Below, piece after piece: positions 62,165 to 64,000 of a DNA stretch of 64,000 nucleotides. The translations under genes were made by a program, and so were the position numbers. The notes under the pieces were generated by a model. It saw only the letters and a program-made list of their open reading frames with translations. It was not told the origin of the DNA and did not search any database. Source of the stretch: Haloactinomyces albus (GTDB lineage: Bacteria > Actinomycetota > Actinomycetes > Mycobacteriales > Pseudonocardiaceae); the NCBI RefSeq assembly GCF_031458135.1, contig NZ_JAVDXW010000001.1, positions 3,720,001 through 3,784,000 of the forward strand. The letters run 5' to 3'. Within the stretch, counting starts at the first letter, position 1. Each line of letters begins with the position of its first letter.

Positions 62165-63535
62165 TCAAGGCTGAATGTTCTGGTTCAGGTGGAACAGGTT
62201 GTCCGGGTCGTGGGTTCGTTTGACCTCGACCAGACGTTCGTAATTCTCCCCGTAGTTGGACTTGATCCGATCCTGGTCGTCGCCTGCCATGAAATTGATG
62301 TAGCCCCCTTCCCGGGAATGCGGGGCGGTGGCCGCGTAGTAGTCCCGGACCCACGAGATGTTCGCTTCGTTGTCGGCGGGATCGGGCCACATTCCGGCGA
62401 TCACGGTCGCGAAGTTCGCGTCCCGGTAGGCGAAGGCCGTGGCCTTCGGTGAGACGCGGTGGCAGGCGCCGTTGATCGGGTAGATGTGCATCGTGGAGTT
62501 GAGTGCGGGCACCTTCGGTCCGTACCGCAGGTGGGCCTCGATCACCTCGTCGCTGAGCTCGGTGACGAAGTTGGCCTTCCAGTAGTGCTGCAGCCCCGGC
62601 GGTACCAGTGCATCGAAGGCGCTGTTGAGCTGGGGATACGGCATCGGACCGACGTGCTCGGCGACCACCGGTGCCACGTCGCGCAAGGGCTGGACGGCGT
62701 GCGGCCCCTCCTCGGGAGGACCCGACCAGCACGCCACGATCGCGACCAGCGGATCACCGTGGCGGTTCTGCGGGATGAACGGCAGCGGCGGTGCGATCTG
62801 GAATGCGGGAAATCCGCCGAGTTCCTCGGGCGCATTGGCGATGAAGTCACGGAAGAAGCGCAGAACGGTGTCGGCCTGGTCCAGATCGAAGAAGATCGGG
62901 CCACCGTAGATGTCCCGCACCGGTGCCAGCCGGAACTCGAACGAGGTCACCACCCCGAAGTTGCCCCCGCCGCCGCGCAGAGCCCAGAAGAGATCCTCGT
63001 TCTCCCGGTCGTCGGCGCGGAGCAACTGCCCGTCCGCGGTCACGACATCGGCGGAGACCAGATTGTCGCAGGACAGACCGAGGCCGCGAGCCAGATACCC
63101 GATGCCGCCGCCCAGGGTCAGACCACCGACGCCGGTCGTGGAGATGATGCCGCCGGTCGTGGCCAGCCCGAAGGGATGGGTGGCGGCATTGAAATCGCCC
63201 CAAGTGGCTCCTCCCTCGGCGCGTGCCGTCCGGCCACCGGGATCGACGCGCACGCCCCGCATCCCGGACAGGTCGAGAACGACACCGTCGTCGCAGGTCC
63301 CGAATCCGGGAACGCTGTGCCCGCCGCCACGGACGGCGAGGTCGAGCTGGTTCTCGCGCGCGAAGTCGACCGCGGCCATGGCGTCGCCTGCGTTGGCACA
63401 TCGCACGACCGCGCGAGGAAATCGGTCGATCATGGCGTTGTGGACCGTGCGGGCCTCGTCGTAGCCCGGATCGATGGGACTGATGACGGCGCCGCGCACG
63501 CGCTCCCGCAAGTCTTCGATCGTGGTTGTGGTCAT
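62165..63535 (-). CDS. FAD-linked oxidase, berberine-bridge-enzyme type
   Basis: A 456-residue vanillyl-alcohol-oxidase-fold flavoenzyme. DLAVRGGGHSVPGFGTCDDG holds the histidine that carries 8-alpha-linked FAD; GVGGLTLGGGIGYLARGLGLSCDNL lacks the usual cysteine of bicovalent enzymes in the GxxC position (it has G), so FAD is likely mono-covalent. The C-terminus NYERLVEVKRTHDPDNLFHLNQNI is the BBE motif. The substrate (sugar or aromatic alcohol) is unknown. There is no signal peptide. ATG 63535 has only a weak ribosome binding site. Confidence 0.92.
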   Translation of the reverse strand: MTTTTIEDLRERVRGAVISPIDPGYDEARTVHNAMIDRFPRAVVRCANAGDAMAAVDFARENQLDLAVRGGGHSVPGFGTCDDGVVLDLSGMRGVRVDPGGRTARAEGGATWGDFNAATHPFGLATTGGIISTTGVGGLTLGGGIGYLARGLGLSCDNLVSADVVTADGQLLRADDRENEDLFWALRGGGGNFGVVTSFEFRLAPVRDIYGGPIFFDLDQADTVLRFFRDFIANAPEELGGFPAFQIAPPLPFIPQNRHGDPLVAIVACWSGPPEEGPHAVQPLRDVAPVVAEHVGPMPYPQLNSAFDALVPPGLQHYWKANFVTELSDEVIEAHLRYGPKVPALNSTMHIYPINGACHRVSPKATAFAYRDANFATVIAGMWPDPADNEANISWVRDYYAATAPHSREGGYINFMAGDDQDRIKSNYGENYERLVEVKRTHDPDNLFHLNQNIQP

Positions 63536-63808
63536 GGCTGTTCGTCCCTGTGGTGGGTTGTCCCTGTGCTGGTCGGGTCTCGCTCGACTCGATGTCGCCG
63601 TACGCGTGATTCCGCGGGCGTTGCCGTCGCGGTGTCACCCGAGCAGAATGCAACCCACTCTTCTCCCCGGTCAGGGACCGATGTTCCACTCCTCGGTGCG
63701 CTGCCGAGTGGTCCATCCCCTTGCGAGCTCCTTGGTGTCGCTCGTCGTCGGGCGGTATCGGCCGATCGCCCCGAAGGACTCGAGGCGATCCCGGCGCTTG
63801 CGAGGCCG
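63536..63808. other. Gene-free spacer before the right-edge partial gene
   Basis: About 270 bp between the FAD oxidase start and the end of the partial gene. It should contain the oxidase promoter and a possible terminator of the right-hand gene. No clear boxes or convincing hairpin were found. Confidence 0.4.
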
Positions 63809-64000
63809 TTACAGAGGGCCGTTCCCGGAAGACCCGCACATCTTCCACTGGCCGTCTTCGACGACCATGTTGAACGTGGTGTTCATGGACTGGCTCTGGT
63901 TGATGGACTGTCCCATGTATTCCAAGTCGAAAGTCATTTCCCCCTTCATCGTGGCCGTGGCCGTGCTGTCGCCGTGATCGGTCACCTTCCCCAGTCTGAA
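63809..64000 (-). CDS. C-terminal part of a small, probably exported protein
   Basis: Reading the minus strand from the right edge gives 63 residues ending at TAA 63811-63809. It starts FRLGKVTDHGDSTATATMKG and ends with TTFNMVVEDGQWKMCGSSGN and GPL. The threonine/serine/glutamine-rich strands and VEDGQWKMCG ending resemble the NTF2-like or DUF4878-type domains of actinobacterial lipoproteins and secreted antigens. The N-terminus lies outside the window, so a signal sequence cannot be checked. Partial because of the window edge. Confidence 0.6.
   Translation of the reverse strand, partial: FRLGKVTDHGDSTATATMKGEMTFDLEYMGQSINQSQSMNTTFNMVVEDGQWKMCGSSGNGPL

Overview
The window is GC-rich DNA with dense, tightly packed genes, frequent GTG/TTG starts and many GTGA/ATGA stop-start overlaps. 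Mycothiol (mshC), the SUF operon with SufR, the CtaA/CtaB heme A pair, MptB, a conservon and a PAC2 protein together mark an actinobacterium. Gene order strongly recalls two Mycobacterium tuberculosis regions as I remember them: opcA-zwf-tal-tkt-ctaB-qor-(ABC/ctaA)-mptB-sufR-suf (around Rv1446c-Rv1466) and trmI-recB-hisGE-PAC2-mshC-DUF3090 (around Rv2118c-Rv2134c). The conservon, two tandem BCCT osmolyte transporters and an acidic insert in HisG point to a Pseudonocardiales-like, possibly salt-adapted organism (inference; Actinopolyspora, Haloactinomyces or Saccharopolyspora-like). No rRNA, tRNA, CRISPR array, IS element or phage block was recognised.

Layout. 1-7039 (minus): pentose phosphate/glycolysis operon tkt-tal-pgi-zwf-opcA, with opcA cut by the window edge. 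7271-12383: ctaB with a leader ORF, quinone reductase, a DcsG-like ATP-grasp gene pair, a GbsR/MarR regulator and ctaA. 12468-16669 (minus): mptB, an ABC-2 exporter and a SCO6745-family gene. 16818-23502 (plus): sufR-sufB-sufD-sufC-sufS-sufU-sufT, with a strong hairpin inside the operon between sufD and sufC and a UUCG-loop terminator at the end. 23664-26279 (minus): the oddest gene, an MFS sugar-type transporter with about 400 extra cytoplasmic residues (A/E/R/Q-rich helix plus a winged-helix-like end).

26342-34180: a small Cys-rich protein, an EAL-CBS-GGDEF protein with an eroded EAL site, a lone lycopene cyclase, a dGTPase-like HD enzyme coupled to an acVLRF1-type peptidyl-tRNA hydrolase, and an ABC-F ATPase. 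34466-40942: small HTH protein, enoyl-CoA hydratase, an Imm1-like protein without a visible toxin, a uridine-kinase-like protein lacking its P-loop lysine, an LD-carboxypeptidase, the DUF3090/SCO1664 pair and an MBL hydrolase. 41092-48016: a MoxR-VWA pair and two BCCT transporters. 48175-53596: mshC, then a four-gene conservon (soluble sensor kinase, roadblock, DUF742, GTPase) followed by a StyA-like flavin monooxygenase. 53742-64000: PAC2, HAD-hisE-hisG, VOC protein, thioesterase, RecB-type nuclease, M50 protease, tRNA m1A58 methyltransferase, a BBE-type FAD oxidase and the C-terminus of a small probably exported protein.

Several convergent or 3' gene ends carry palindromes that look like terminators: two copies of a GTGAGCGGAACTTTC inverted repeat (after ctaB, and across the end of the ATP-grasp gene), and two A/T-cored, G/C-armed palindromes (after the StyA-like gene and after the VOC gene), one of them a perfect 42-bp palindrome.
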